A stretch of DNA of 64,000 bases from Alentia gelatinosa (Eukaryota > Annelida > Polychaeta > Phyllodocida > Polynoidae): positions 34,251,360 to 34,315,359 of the forward strand of contig OX465583.1 in the NCBI GenBank assembly GCA_950022655.1, written 5' to 3'. Position 1 is the first letter of the stretch, and each line of letters opens with the position of its first letter. Of this stretch, positions 11,868 through 22,925 are shown one piece after another. The translations under genes and the position numbers were made by a program. The notes below the pieces were generated by a model that saw nothing but the letters and a program-made list of their open reading frames with translations, was not told the DNA's origin and did not search any database.

Positions 11868-12010
11868 GAGAAACAGGCTTACTGTCTCCGTACGGATAAA
11901 ATACGCGGTAAAATCGGCGATCAGATCAACCGATGCCGAAGGCAGAGGTTCATCTGATCGCCGATTTTACCAAGTATTTTATCCGTACGGAGACAGTCAG
12001 CCTGTTTCTC
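11868..12010. mobile_element. Long hairpin MITE with about 62-bp arms
   Basis: The left arm 11868-11931 begins GAGAAACAGGC and the right arm 11949-12010 ends GCCTGTTTCTC. The arms are nearly perfect and enclose a short loop. TATTATA at 11861-11867 recurs as TATTATTATA at 12011-12020, a plausible target duplication. No ORF is present. High arm identity indicates recent origin or strong conversion. Confidence 0.85.
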
Positions 12011-13807
12011 TATTATTATATACCTTAAAATATCGAATTTTTAACTTTGCTACTGGGGGAATATTTGGATTTTGCCGCCGTACATGCCCCGTACGCCACA
12101 TACATACCCCGTACGTCACCTAGGTGTCGTACGGGTATAAATACGACATGGGTAGGAGCGGGCAGTATGTGTAGGATATACTACCACAGGTATATAATAA
12201 TAGCAGTATCTCTATTGCCTACAGCCATAGCAGTATCATCGACAGTCCCACCTCTATCTGACTTACCAGGGATAGCTGTAAGCATACCTTCAGCCTCCAA
12301 GGACAGAGGCCAGGCCACAATAAGTATTGGTAATTGCGCTGTCACCGCCACCACCACCGCAAAGATCCATCTGCTTTATATCAATAATGGAGGATTGATA
12401 ATGATGCAACATGATCTAATTCATAGTATAGGTAGACATAGTTAGTGTGGCTAAATGGAATCTTTATAGAATTGTTTTTGTGCTGGAAATATCAACCGAG
12501 ATTGAAGAATGAGGTTAATATTTACCATCGAAACAACAAGGAACCTTTACAGTTCAGCCACACACTCTTTGAATATCATATACCAACTTTAGCCTTAAAA
12601 TTGAGGAGTACTCGTGTTACAGTGGGTAGTATTATATAGAGTATCTCACTTTACCTAAGGATTCCATACGGCTATAACGTAAATCAACAAGCCAGGAAAC
12701 GGAACTAGAATATAAGTTGAGTGTCTCAAGGCCATTTGCACAGCGTATCGATGGCATCACAAAAGGCTAGATAGACAAATTTGAACAAAGTATTAAGAAA
12801 TGAATTCGATCTTTTCTTCATTTGAACCTTGATGTTTAAATTTGGTTATCATACAGAATTCAAATTTGTTTGAGATCTAAAACTTTAGCCTATCTAATTG
12901 GACTACGAATACGGAATGAAATGAATTTAAACGCCCGTAAAGCGTCCGAATTGAAACGAAGCTAACATGGAGCTCTATTTATTTCTAAGCATTAAGGATT
13001 TTTGTGCCTACGACCTTGTTAGGAATATATTCACTCACAACGTATTGGTTTTAATACTTTACACATAAAATAACATAACATGATAGATAAATGAATAAAT
13101 ATATATGTATACAGTGACATTGTTTTCAAGAATGTTAACTAGTATGGCTACTAACATTCTCGTGGAGTTCTGATATTTGATGCCTCACAAAATGAGTTAT
13201 TCTTAGGATTATAGGTGAATGGCCTGTCTGACCTTTTGAGTGCTTGCCCATTGCTGTATCTAGTCATCAGACTTGTAGCTATGGACCTGGGATAAGGTGT
13301 AGCTACTTATTGTGCACACTATATTCACGAGGGCATTCGGGGCTCGCTGTGAACTGACTAAGATAACCCCTCCCACACTAAAGGTGGAAGAGAATTCCTA
13401 TTGCTGAGAAAATTCCTCTAAAATTTCTAGAGACTAGTGTAAATCAAATATAGATCAGCATTTTGTAGACTGTTCAAGCTGAACAACTGACATTGTAATT
13501 GTGAATAATATCAAAATCATCTTTCAGCGGTTGAAATGTGATCGAACATCTGTAATTTGATCTCAGATATAGGATGAACAGTCGTGGATGTTTTGTTATT
13601 CGATGGGACACATATTTTCTAGCTTTTGTTTTAAGATATTGACGATAGATGTGTGGAAGGACACTTCAGTGAAAACATGAGCCACTTTAACAGACATTCT
13701 AGCGAAATTGGTGTCTATTGGTGCGTACATACCCAACTTAAATTAAAGTTAGAGGTCAGATGTAACTGGCAGTAACTCTAGGTAGGGATGTTTACAGTAA
13801 CCTGACG
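12011..13807. other. No recognised gene; 132-codon ORF at 12047-12445
   Basis: The longest plus frame, 12047-12445, starts in a stretch with iterated CCCCGTACG(C/T)CAC units (12085-12140) and contains Ser/Thr/Pro- and Ala-Val-rich sequence. It has no domain I recognise and no splice context. I treat it as probably non-coding. The rest to 13807 is AT-rich with nothing identifiable. Confidence 0.4.
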
Positions 13808-15884
13808 ATGACAACAAACATGTACAGGGCCTGGAGAGAATTCCGAGATACCTCCAGCCGCCAAATGAAATGTGAGGCCAAGGCGGCCTTTTTCTACCAG
13901 TGCGGAGAGTTGGGGCTTATCAAACCTTTGGCATGTGGCATAGGATATTTCGATGCAAAGACTGATGAACTGATTCATATTGAAAGGAGGACGATGGCTC
14001 TTTGAGTAATGAAAATCGCTGCGAACGCCCTCAAAGCGCAAGAGGGGGTTGAGAACAGGTTCGTAACCAATCTAACAGCATGATGATTTAGATTCTCGTC
14101 GACGCGAAATATACCAAAGACGGGTGTAACCAGGAGCTGAAATCAGTTACAAAGCACGAGGAACTGACTGCAAAGAGGGACCCCCACGGACGAACAGGTG
14201 ACCCACCCTAAATTCTCTGTGAAACCTCCACAGGAGAAAATAAAAAAGGATGACCAGGGTTTTCGCGAGGAGGTCCCATCAAATTCAGCCAAGAAAAAGG
14301 GTAAGGGAAGGAAAGGCAGAAGACAGAGAGGGGAAAAGGGGGCAAAACAAGCCCCCTTTCCAGCAGTCAATCCGCTTCTAACCAGAAGGACTATGTGCAT
14401 GGACATTCCTAACACTAGCTGTAATGTTGAACCAGACCCAACCTTATCGTTGCTCTATTGCTCAATAAAGATAATGAAATGTGTGTCGAGATGTTTCTCT
14501 TATTGTACATACAGGCCCAGAAAATCACGGGACGACAACAACAACTCAAAGTGACAAAAAGGACCAGGGCAATCCGGGGCATGTTGAGAATAAAACTATC
14601 CCAAACAAAGTCAAACCAAGTGAACCTAATATAAATGGTAGAGTGGTAAACTCTCCTAAATAAGGGACTTAATTTCTGCCCAACAGTCAATAAAATCGAC
14701 GAAGGTGAATTAAAGACAATTAATTAGGGAACTCAAATATCCTAAAAATTTATCGGCTCCTCAAGATTCCTCCAACCTGGAGGGATTTATAGCTGTCAAT
14801 GAACCTAATCTAACAAGGAAGCCCACTCATAGTTGCAAACCTAGGCCAAACATATTAAATCAAATAGAAAAGGCAGCCTTGAAAGGTCTGACCAAAGATA
14901 AATATATATCACCATCAAACAAGCAGACAAAGTGGGGTCACTGTTATCCTTAACACTGTGGACTACGTAGCAGAGGCACATAGACAACTTAATGTCCCCA
15001 AGCTATACCGTAAACTAGGGAACGACCCCATGGGACCGTTGAGCAGTGAAATCAATAAAAGAATTGATGAGATGGTAGAGAAAAAAAGAAATCTCCCCTG
15101 AAATGGGAAGAGCTCTGAGAACCGAAAAACCCATAGCACCCTCCCCAGATATATAGACATGTAGTCTCAGCTAATAATTGCGCAACGGAAAGAATATCGG
15201 AATTCATAGATAGTTTTCTCAAACATGAAGTCCCGAAAATCCGCTCCTATATCAAGGATACAAACCATTTCCTGGAAAAAATCATTGGCAAAGTAAAAAA
15301 TGGAGCAGGGACCCCGGATGTCAGTGCATTATACACTAACTTTCTAAATGACAAAGGGATAAAAATCACCAGAGATATCAATGGATACGGGGGGGGGGGG
15401 GGGGGTGTACCTAAGCACGGAGAGTCTAGTAGAACTCCTAACAATGGTATTAACTCGAAACTAAATTCAAGTCAATGGCACCAACTATATCCAAACCAGT
15501 GGTACCGTGATGGGAGCAAGACCGGCCCCCTCCTACGCCATTCTCTTTATGCAGTCACTTGAGAACAAGCTGTTGGAGGCATATCACCTCCAACCTACAG
15601 TATGGTGGAGATACAGCGGTGATATATTTTTCATCTGGGGACATACACAGAAGAAGCTGGACAAATGGTTCAGCTACCTCAACCATACACATAGCAGCAT
15701 CAAATTAACAATGGAAAAATCTAGAGCAGATGTTAATTTTCTAGACACCACAGTGACGATAAGATTGGACTACAGATTATACAAAGATCTGCATACCAAA
15801 CCAACAGACGAGAATACCTATTTAAGGTATGAGTCAGCCCATCAGCCCTCGCAAAATAGAGTATTCCATACTCACAACTCTTAA

Positions 15885-16220
15885 CGCTTTCCCTGCAGCA
15901 CCCAGTTCCCCTGCTCAGCATTACATGGCATTGCCTGCCCAAACGACCCTGCTATGGCAGGCACCTTATATTGGAAATAGCAATGTCATGTGATGTGTCA
16001 TGTGGCTTAAGTAATTTAACTTGGTAACTAATCATATTTTGTTATACCAAATCAAAGGTCAACATGGCTCTTATACATTGTCAAAATTTCTTTTAAATCA
16101 AACAATTTTCTTTTCATCTATTGAATTTTGTATATAAGTATCAGTGATGCCTCTAAGATGCCTTGAGGCATAGATCTTCCTGCCGTAGCCAGGGGAATGC
16201 CTGGAGGCATCTTCCTGCTG
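15885..16220. mobile_element. TTAA-flanked piggyBac-like non-autonomous insertion
   Basis: This 336-bp segment interrupts the PLE RT between the KPTD...RYESAH block and the RVKRISS block. It is bounded by TTAA on both sides (15881-15884 and 16221-16224). One TTAA plus the outer flanks brings the two PLE halves next to each other, as expected for a piggyBac-type TTAA target duplication. Ends are only loosely inverted (CGCTTTCCCTGCAGCACC against the complement of CTTCCTGCTG). Several GATGCCT/AGGCATC palindromic motifs lie inside near 16145-16215. It has no ORF of its own. Confidence 0.7.
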
Positions 16221-16699
16221 TTAAAGGGTCAAGAGTCAAACGGATAAGCTCTAATGACACCGATTACCAAAGACATGCTAACCTGAAAATTAAAGATTTC
16301 AGGGAACGGGGATACCCAGAGAAACTACTCAGTGAATGCAAAAGATGGATAGACTCAACCCCAAGGGAAGAGACACTAGAACCCAAATAGAAAGAATAGG
16401 ACAATGAGAAAAAGACCTTCCTGACCAGCACATACCGCAAAGGTAAACCAATACTCTCGGGGATTAATCAGAAAAAAAGGGGAAATATTGGGGAAAATTG
16501 ACCACAACAAAAAATCTCTATATAAACAAACTGGTAACGGGGTACTGATGCACCAAAAACCTGAAAGACCACCTGGTGTAGGCGAGAACCACATACCATG
16601 AGTCCAAATCAGAAAAATGCAAGGACAAACAAGACAATGCCTGCATAAAATACAGCTGCAAGTATTGCAAACACCTGAAAAAGGTAAAAAGACTAGCAA

Positions 16700-17005
16700 G
16701 TCTAAAACAAAAGTCACTATTCACCAATGTGATATATATGCAATAGCTCCAATGTGATATATTGCATAGAGTGCTGCCGGTGTGGAGTCCAATACATTGG
16801 ACAAATGAAAAGAAAAATCAATGAACGAGTCTCAGAACATCTCAGAACTATCAATGTACTGAAACACTTCAATCAACATGACCATAGAAGGGTGGATGAT
16901 GTGAGTGTATACATACTCGACTTCATCTGCAAACACCAAGACAGCAAACAGGCTGGCATACTCAGAGATGAAATTAAGTATAGCTGGGGGAAACACACCA
17001 TGTGA
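16700..17005 (+). pseudogene. GIY-YIG endonuclease domain of the PLE
   Basis: The frame from about 16730 to 17005 reads NVIYCIECCRCGVQYIGQ. It combines the GIY-YIG core (Y...YIG) with the Cys-x-x-Cys-type insertion typical of PLE endonucleases. The Arg/His segment KRKINERVSEHLR follows, then an HFNQHDH motif and LRDEIKYSW, whose Glu is the expected metal-binding residue. In PLEs this domain nicks the target for reverse transcription. This is the best-preserved part of the element; a TGA ends it at 17003-17005. The upstream frame is broken, so it is not expressed as part of a functional protein. Confidence 0.85.
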
Positions 17006-19458
17006 TCATGAATGATTGTCCAATAAGGATCTAACTCTGTGAAAGTAATCAACATAAGCAGTCCATGGAAGCCAGGCCAAATAGCTAATATGGTCACATG
17101 CTCGATAGTCACGTAGGCGCCACATTGTTACGTATACTAGCGACTTTGTCAGATTGTAGTTGGTGCCCCTCCACACACACACTTCCCTAATAGCAGAGAC
17201 ACTAAGCGTTTAATTTCATCTGAACAATTTTCACCAGATAGCACATCCATATGCTCTTGCAATGAAGTCGGATAAGCGGTTCAGGAAAGACCTGTCTGAG
17301 AAGTTTCTGATGGGGGCACCCTGTCTCTCTTGGTCTTGAGACTCTACCTACCAGGTGGTGTGTTTATAAAGTGTAGGGTGCATTATCTGGTGTGACACAG
17401 GTACTGCTTCTTGTAGCTTTCTCTCAGGACAAGGAAATTGGAAATCTACAGTTCTAAATTATCTTCTAAGTATGGCAAGAAATGAATCCTAAGAATAGAA
17501 ATGTCTGAGTAAAGAAATAATTTTTTTTTAGCAGGTTTGAGTTAATCACTACACAATAATCTCACTCTCGTGGCCTTTCAGTCTCCAGGCATAGGTCTGG
17601 TTCACTCTGCTCTAGGTGCGGGAGCAACTCCAAGCGGGTTCGACCAGAATTTACACGTTTTATATGTGGTAGATAATAAACACGTATAGGAATGACTTTA
17701 ATTGAATGTGTTGAATATGCTTATTGCCTTGTCACTAACTTGTATATACATGTTGGGTCGTTTATGGGGGAATAATATACTGAATAGCGGATGTATATTG
17801 TCCTTCGTTGAATGAAAGAACTGAAATAGATTCAAACCATTGGGATCTCTCTGACGACAATTATTGCTGTTAAGCCAATAGCTTTTTATTTTTTTCTCGG
17901 CCATGAATGCTTCCATCTTTCTCTATGCATGACGTCGAATTGCAAAACAGATTCTTCATTGTATTGTTTAAGAGATCTGCGTCATTAGTATTACAGATTC
18001 GAGTGTGGTCACGGAGCTAAAGGCCATGGTTACATTTCATGTTACGAACATGTTATACCTGGATTCATTTCATTTGGTAATAGAATCATTAATGGAAAAC
18101 ACAACCTTGTTAAATGCTTATCTTTAGATGTATTACACTTTCCATTAACCTCTCTCTTCAAATGAAGATGAATTGATCCTCAAATAAAGAATAGACAGAA
18201 AAACTAAAAGAAGATGTTTTCAATACAAGCCAAACTTCATATGCTGAAAATGAGATTATTCAAAACTTCTAGGTGTAGGTTAAAACAACACCTATTCACA
18301 GCCGGCCACTCATAAGTACATCTATTTAGATATGAAAATTCTATGTTCCTGTCATCGTACATTTCCCAGCAGAATTAAACGAACGAGTGCCAAGGGCAGC
18401 CGCGTCTATTGCCTACTATATGCCCACTGCGTTAGCTTATCTTCCATTGATCCGCCATCTTGGGCCAGTTGCCGGTGGCAACGGCCGCTTTGCAGGCGTA
18501 GCTCTGAGCGTCAACGCTGCGGCTGCTTCGTCAATGATAGGCCAGTGGCAACGCTCGCTCCCTTTTTATAGGGGGATTGATGGTGAAATTGCTGAGTATG
18601 GGCTTCTGATGCATAGGGAGCATCAGAGATTATCGTTGCATTTTAAGTACATTTGTTTGTGAACTGTAATCCTGCTATGGATCTCTGAGTGGTTTATATG
18701 TATATGTGGCGGTTATCATACTTATTTGAATTCGGAATGAAATATAATTTTGGTGAAATTCCCTCGAAGAGACTAAAGCATTGGCACCGGACACGTGCCA
18801 CTATACCTTACCACATAATCGCTACATATCATCGATTCTATTGAATTGAATAATGGTAGATCTTTAGTTCTGATATAAAACCATTATTGTCAATCGAGAG
18901 ATGTTTGAAAAACATAGTTTGAAAAAAAACGCTGAGTTAGCTAATGTTTCAGCAATGGGTTTGGGATATGGCCATTGCTATAGACCTATACATGTAATTC
19001 TAGATAATATAAACCCTTAATAGATATTCCTTAAATTTTTGTTGTGTATACAATGAAAAGATCGCTTTTACTGGCTATTTTTCTGATATTATCAGCCTAA
19101 AAGCTCACAACTGCTCCATAATCTTTGCCTATGAATTTACTTTAGTGCATACTACATAGCCAAGGAAACGCCCACATATATCGAATATCAAAGATTCCCG
19201 AGCAAATGTGAATAGTTCCTTTTGAAAACATCTGTTTGTAATATTCTAAGTGCTTTTAAAACTCTATCATCTGACTCCTAAGTTATTAGTCCATGTTAAT
19301 TGTTTCAATCAGGTGCTTACACGTACACCGATAGGAAATCATATAGCAATCTCCAATCTCTATTCGCATAAATAACCGCATGCGTCCACCACTTCGAATT
19401 CCACCATCACACTCCCCCGCGAGAGGTTGCGCACGGGTTGCTGTCCTTGCCGGCAATG
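17006..19458. other. No gene seen; upstream region of the PHM gene
   Basis: The first 150 bases are probably the PLE 3' tail. Frames at 18332-18662 run through a GC-richer patch (18380-18560) that includes CCGCCATCTTGGG, a YY1-type site on the minus strand, and several GGCCAGT/GTGGCAACGGCC repeats. They carry no domain. No RNA gene was recognised. Confidence 0.45.
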
Positions 19459-19466
19459 TACGTCAC
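19459..19466. promoter_or_regulatory. CRE-like site in the inferred PHM promoter
   Basis: TACGTCAC (complement GTGACGTA) is a near-consensus cAMP-response element. It lies about 40 bp upstream of the inferred transcription start. An AT-rich stretch (ATTAATATTTGATC, 19473-19486) sits between and may act as a weak TATA region. CREB-type control fits a gene of regulated peptide secretion, but binding is inference only. Confidence 0.35.
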
Positions 19467-19499
19467 AGAGGCATTAATATTTGATCAGGTCGCTGCAGC

Positions 19500-19690
19500 A
19501 GGAACCGTGAGCAAAATAAGACAGCACCATCGAGCAGCTCACACATTGGAAACACAAGCTGGAGAGAGAGCATTGAGGCAAGAGAGCAAGTCCGCCAGCG
19601 TGACAATACAGCAGCATACAGCGAGACACAGGTCAACCCAGATTACAGACGCGGCAGAGAAACACTCCAACATCAGCGGTCTTTACACAG
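19500..19690 (+). other. PHM exon 1, non-coding 5' UTR exon
   Basis: This 190-base purine- and CA-rich segment contains no ATG at all and ends in a strong donor, ACACAG|GTGAGT (donor at 19691). The next acceptor that leads into PHM coding sequence is the TTGTCTTTTTTCAG at 22761-22774, followed seven bases later by the start codon. A 5' UTR exon is therefore the simplest reading. The 5' boundary is uncertain; I place it below the CRE-like and AT-rich motifs. A longer ORF across it (19438-19968) starts at a CTG and reads through the donor, so I do not regard it as coding. Confidence 0.5.
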
Positions 19691-22600
19691 GTGAGTGTTT
19701 CGGGTCCGGGTGTAAGCGAACGAAGGTGAAATATGGCGGTATAAGGTGGTTGGGTTTGAGACAATATGGCGGTGCTGTGGCTGAAGCAGGTGGTGATGTG
19801 TGGGTGGGGCTTGAGAATGGCGTCGTGCCTGTTATGTGTTGGTACGTGCATGTTGGCTTGTACGGCCAGTCCCTGTTGAAGTGGCTATCATCAGGGACTA
19901 TCTATCATCCACGTCCTGTTGCTAAAATCCGGATTAGTGTGCTGTTATTATCTCGAGTCCCCACGTAGGTCCCCAACACTGATAACAGCCAAATGCACTA
20001 GAGTCCATCGAGCATTTCTAACAACAACAAAAAGATACAGGATGTGGTGTGGCGGCTCTAATTAAATAGAATGAGTCATTAGTAATGGATAACAACAGCA
20101 ATCCAGTAATTAAGCACTCAGAGAGGGAAAGAATAGAAATATGTATGGCATTGCTGACGTTGTGATTGGTTCTCATTTTAGAGCACTGTAACATATGGTC
20201 TTCTTTAAATAGAAAATTGGCCCGTGTTGACGGGTCCCATACATAACAAGGACGTCAGTACATAATTGGTACCAGGTAATGTATATAAAAGACATTATGT
20301 ATGTCATATGGGAGGAATGTAGTTTTATAGACGTTTTAGGCGTAAAAGAGAGGGAAAAAGAAAAACACAACCCATCCAGTCAGCGGGGAGGTTTGTTGGG
20401 GCTGCGTGGGTGGGGAATGACATCCCATCAGGCCAGTATACCAGAATAGCCATTAAACCTAATGATTTTCCATGTGGACATTGTGTTGTGGCTATCTAGG
20501 GGAAAGAGATTGGCTAGCGGCAGCAGACTATAAACATAAGGAATGAATTGTCGTCCCTCCCATATCTGTTAGTTTTCATATCGGGAATCGGCTCCTATTT
20601 CTTTTATGTATATCTGAACTGTTCCATATGCCCTTAGTCTGCTTCCTCAATTACTGTTTATTTTTAAGGTGCCGCGACATAAAACATTACCTAAACAACC
20701 TTTGCATAGCCGCACGAAAAAAAATAGGTCTCAATCATATATACTCTAAAGTATCATCTGTTGGACTCTAACAAATATTGATTGGGTTCACAGACATTTT
20801 AAACAAAAAGAGAAATTACAAGATTAGGGACTAATTCATTGGCTAGTTCCACTGTTTGTTTTTATTCTCTTCGCGAATAAGTATTCTAATGACAAATAAA
20901 TCCAGACTATTGTAAAGTAATTTCTCTTAGAAATGGATTTTGGAACAACTTAGTTGCCTTTTTTATGTAACTTTTTGACTGCCTTCTATTTGATTACTTG
21001 TTTTCAAACCATCCACTTCGCTTCACTTTCCCACTAAAAGCAATGATTTACGGTATGCCCCAGCAGCAACGGATTTGATAGTCTAGATTTTGGTAGACCA
21101 AACTTATGTTTAGCAATGCTGATACCTATTGATGTCTTTCCAACATACATTCATTAATGAAATGATTAAGACTATCCTGCGTAAGGCCAAAACCCACTTA
21201 TCCCCAAAACTCTTTCCAAACTCTTTATCGTTTCATGCCAATTCAACTTTTCAAAAATCATTCTGTACAAAATGCTACTGATGAAATAACAAAATCACTC
21301 TTCATGGTTTAAGTCTGCGGCTATCAGAAGAGTACACCATGTTGTCATATATCAACGGTATTTTAGTTATGATAGTTCGTTCATACTGTCTAGTGATTTA
21401 TGTGGTATATTGTGTTTTACAGCATACATTAACGGCCTTCCATGTCGCTGCAGGGTATCAATTCTAGATTTAAGAGGTCCAATATATGTTTGCACTTTGT
21501 AACCGTTTTGTAGCCGTTATGACACACTTGCGTTAGTATAGGATTATCTTATGGGCGTGTCCGCAGACCCATATTGCTTTGACCAACTATTTTCAAACGG
21601 GCTTTACTCTAGCATGTATACGTATCAATTAGGTCCGACGCCCTAGACCAAGTTGGTGAGAAACCCTGGTACCCAGAAAAATGTGGTGTACAGTTTACAT
21701 TGGGATCCATCAGTTTTATACGCACTTTCAGTTGCCGTACTTTTTCGGTAAGACCGCTAACACATACATTAAGAACCATTATAATAAACAAAGATCTATT
21801 CGACTTTCTGTTCAACTGAGCTTTCTTTTCGTGTATTGACACCACTTAATGATTAATCATCATGAGGTCCTGCCTACGCCCACCACGCGAAGTGGAATTG
21901 GATTGTCTTTACATATGATAAACTCATTTATCTAAATTTAGATTCTTGATATGATGGATACTATTCACAACTTTACTATCAGCTTTGAGAATTCTAGGGC
22001 ATGAAGTGATGATATTAAAACTGGCTGGAGAGCAAAGGAAAATAAGCGAACCGAAACCGATAGTTCTCTTCCTCATTGGTACAGCTAACTGGTGTATGTA
22101 ATAATTAACCAATGAATGCATGCCGATAGTATCAATACTCGTGACTATCATACAAACAAAAGGTCACATATAAAATATACATATGTATATGTACAGGCCA
22201 GCAATTACTATTTAACCTAGCTGGCCAGGTAAACATAGTTTTCCTATAAATCAGCACTAACGAGCATCACTGCAGAATGGCCCTGGTCATAATCACGTGA
22301 CCTGATATGTACATTTATTGCCTCATTCTCGTTTATATTACCGGGCACACTGGCACCGCCCCATACTTTTATGGATTTATGTCTGTTTCCGAGACCTTAA
22401 TGAGGTCCATTTCTATGGAGCGCAATCCGAGCCACCATATACGGGGATTCCTAGCAGATATATTTGGGAATAAATTAGGAAAGTTCTCTATTGCATTCCA
22501 TAGTCACCATCTACTATTGGTCTACGCGCGCTTGCAATGCAAAAGTTCGGTTAGTAGTCCACTTTATAATACAGCGTTGAGCCATCTTTTTTCTAGTTGG

Positions 22601-22774
22601 CATATTGTGTCTTCCATCACGTATATTTTGTTTCTTTTTCTTTGTTCATTATCTGAAAAATGAATGACATCCGGGAAATAAATAGCAATTACGAACTCAT
22701 ACTCCATCTCTCTGCATGATCACAATGCGTTATCGACTCGGTATAAAAAAACATACTATCTTGTCTTTTTTCAG
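19691..22774. other. PHM intron 1
   Basis: A 3.1-kb intron in the inferred gene model, with GTGAGT donor and a polypyrimidine acceptor. ORFs inside (22307-22663 plus; 21609-21845 and 21924-22151 minus) have no recognisable domain. The 22307 frame is hydrophobic, but no splice site links it in frame to exon 2. No mobile element was recognised. Confidence 0.45.
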
Positions 22775-22781
22775 TCGCCAG

Positions 22782-22925
22782 ATGGCGGTAACGGAGTCCG
22801 GTGTGGTCCTGCTGGTGGGTGTAGCCTTGGGGGTCTTCAGCCTGGTTTTGGCTAAACCCCTGGAGCAGAAAGCCAAGGATGACTTCACCATCGACGTCCG
22901 GATGCCTCATGTACAACCACAAGTA
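22782..22925 (+). CDS. PHM: PHM coding exon 1: start codon and signal peptide (residues 1-48)
   Basis: The start is the first ATG after the acceptor (TTTTTTCAG|TCGCCAGATGGCGG); upstream in-frame codons lie in the intron. A hydrophobic core (VVLLVGVALGVFSLVLA) gives a secretory signal with cleavage near Ala24. TIDVRMPHVQPQV opens the PHM domain. I chose the donor GTACGT at 22926 over GTAGTA three bases earlier, because it has G at position 5 and keeps the same spacing to DTYLC as rat PHM. No Cys is present where rat has Cys47. Confidence 0.88.

Larger units (their letters stand above)
13808..17005 (+). mobile_element. Penelope-like retroelement (PLE), decayed but nearly full-length in layout
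   Basis: PLEs carry an RT related to telomerase followed by a GIY-YIG endonuclease. Domains appear in order but in shifting frames. There is an N-terminal basic helical part (13808-14650), then a GLNFCPT block near 14662, which is a hallmark of the PLE N-terminal region. VDYVAEAHRQL lies near 14960, a TERISEFID...IKDTNHFL block near 15185-15280 and VSALYTN near 15320. The palm GTVMGARPAPSYA with WWRYSGDIFFIW and NFLDTTV...DLHTKPTD spans 15507-15884. RVKRISSNDTDYQ follows the insertion (16229-16390) and the GIY-YIG domain ends the element. The catalytic Y-x-D-D is SGDI. Stops, frameshifts and a 17-G run at 15389-15405 show it is dead. Confidence 0.88.

Noticed and set aside
22307..22663. 118-codon ORF just upstream of the PHM start
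   Set aside because: Low similarity to anything known, no in-frame splice to the coding exon, and it lies in the inferred intron 1.
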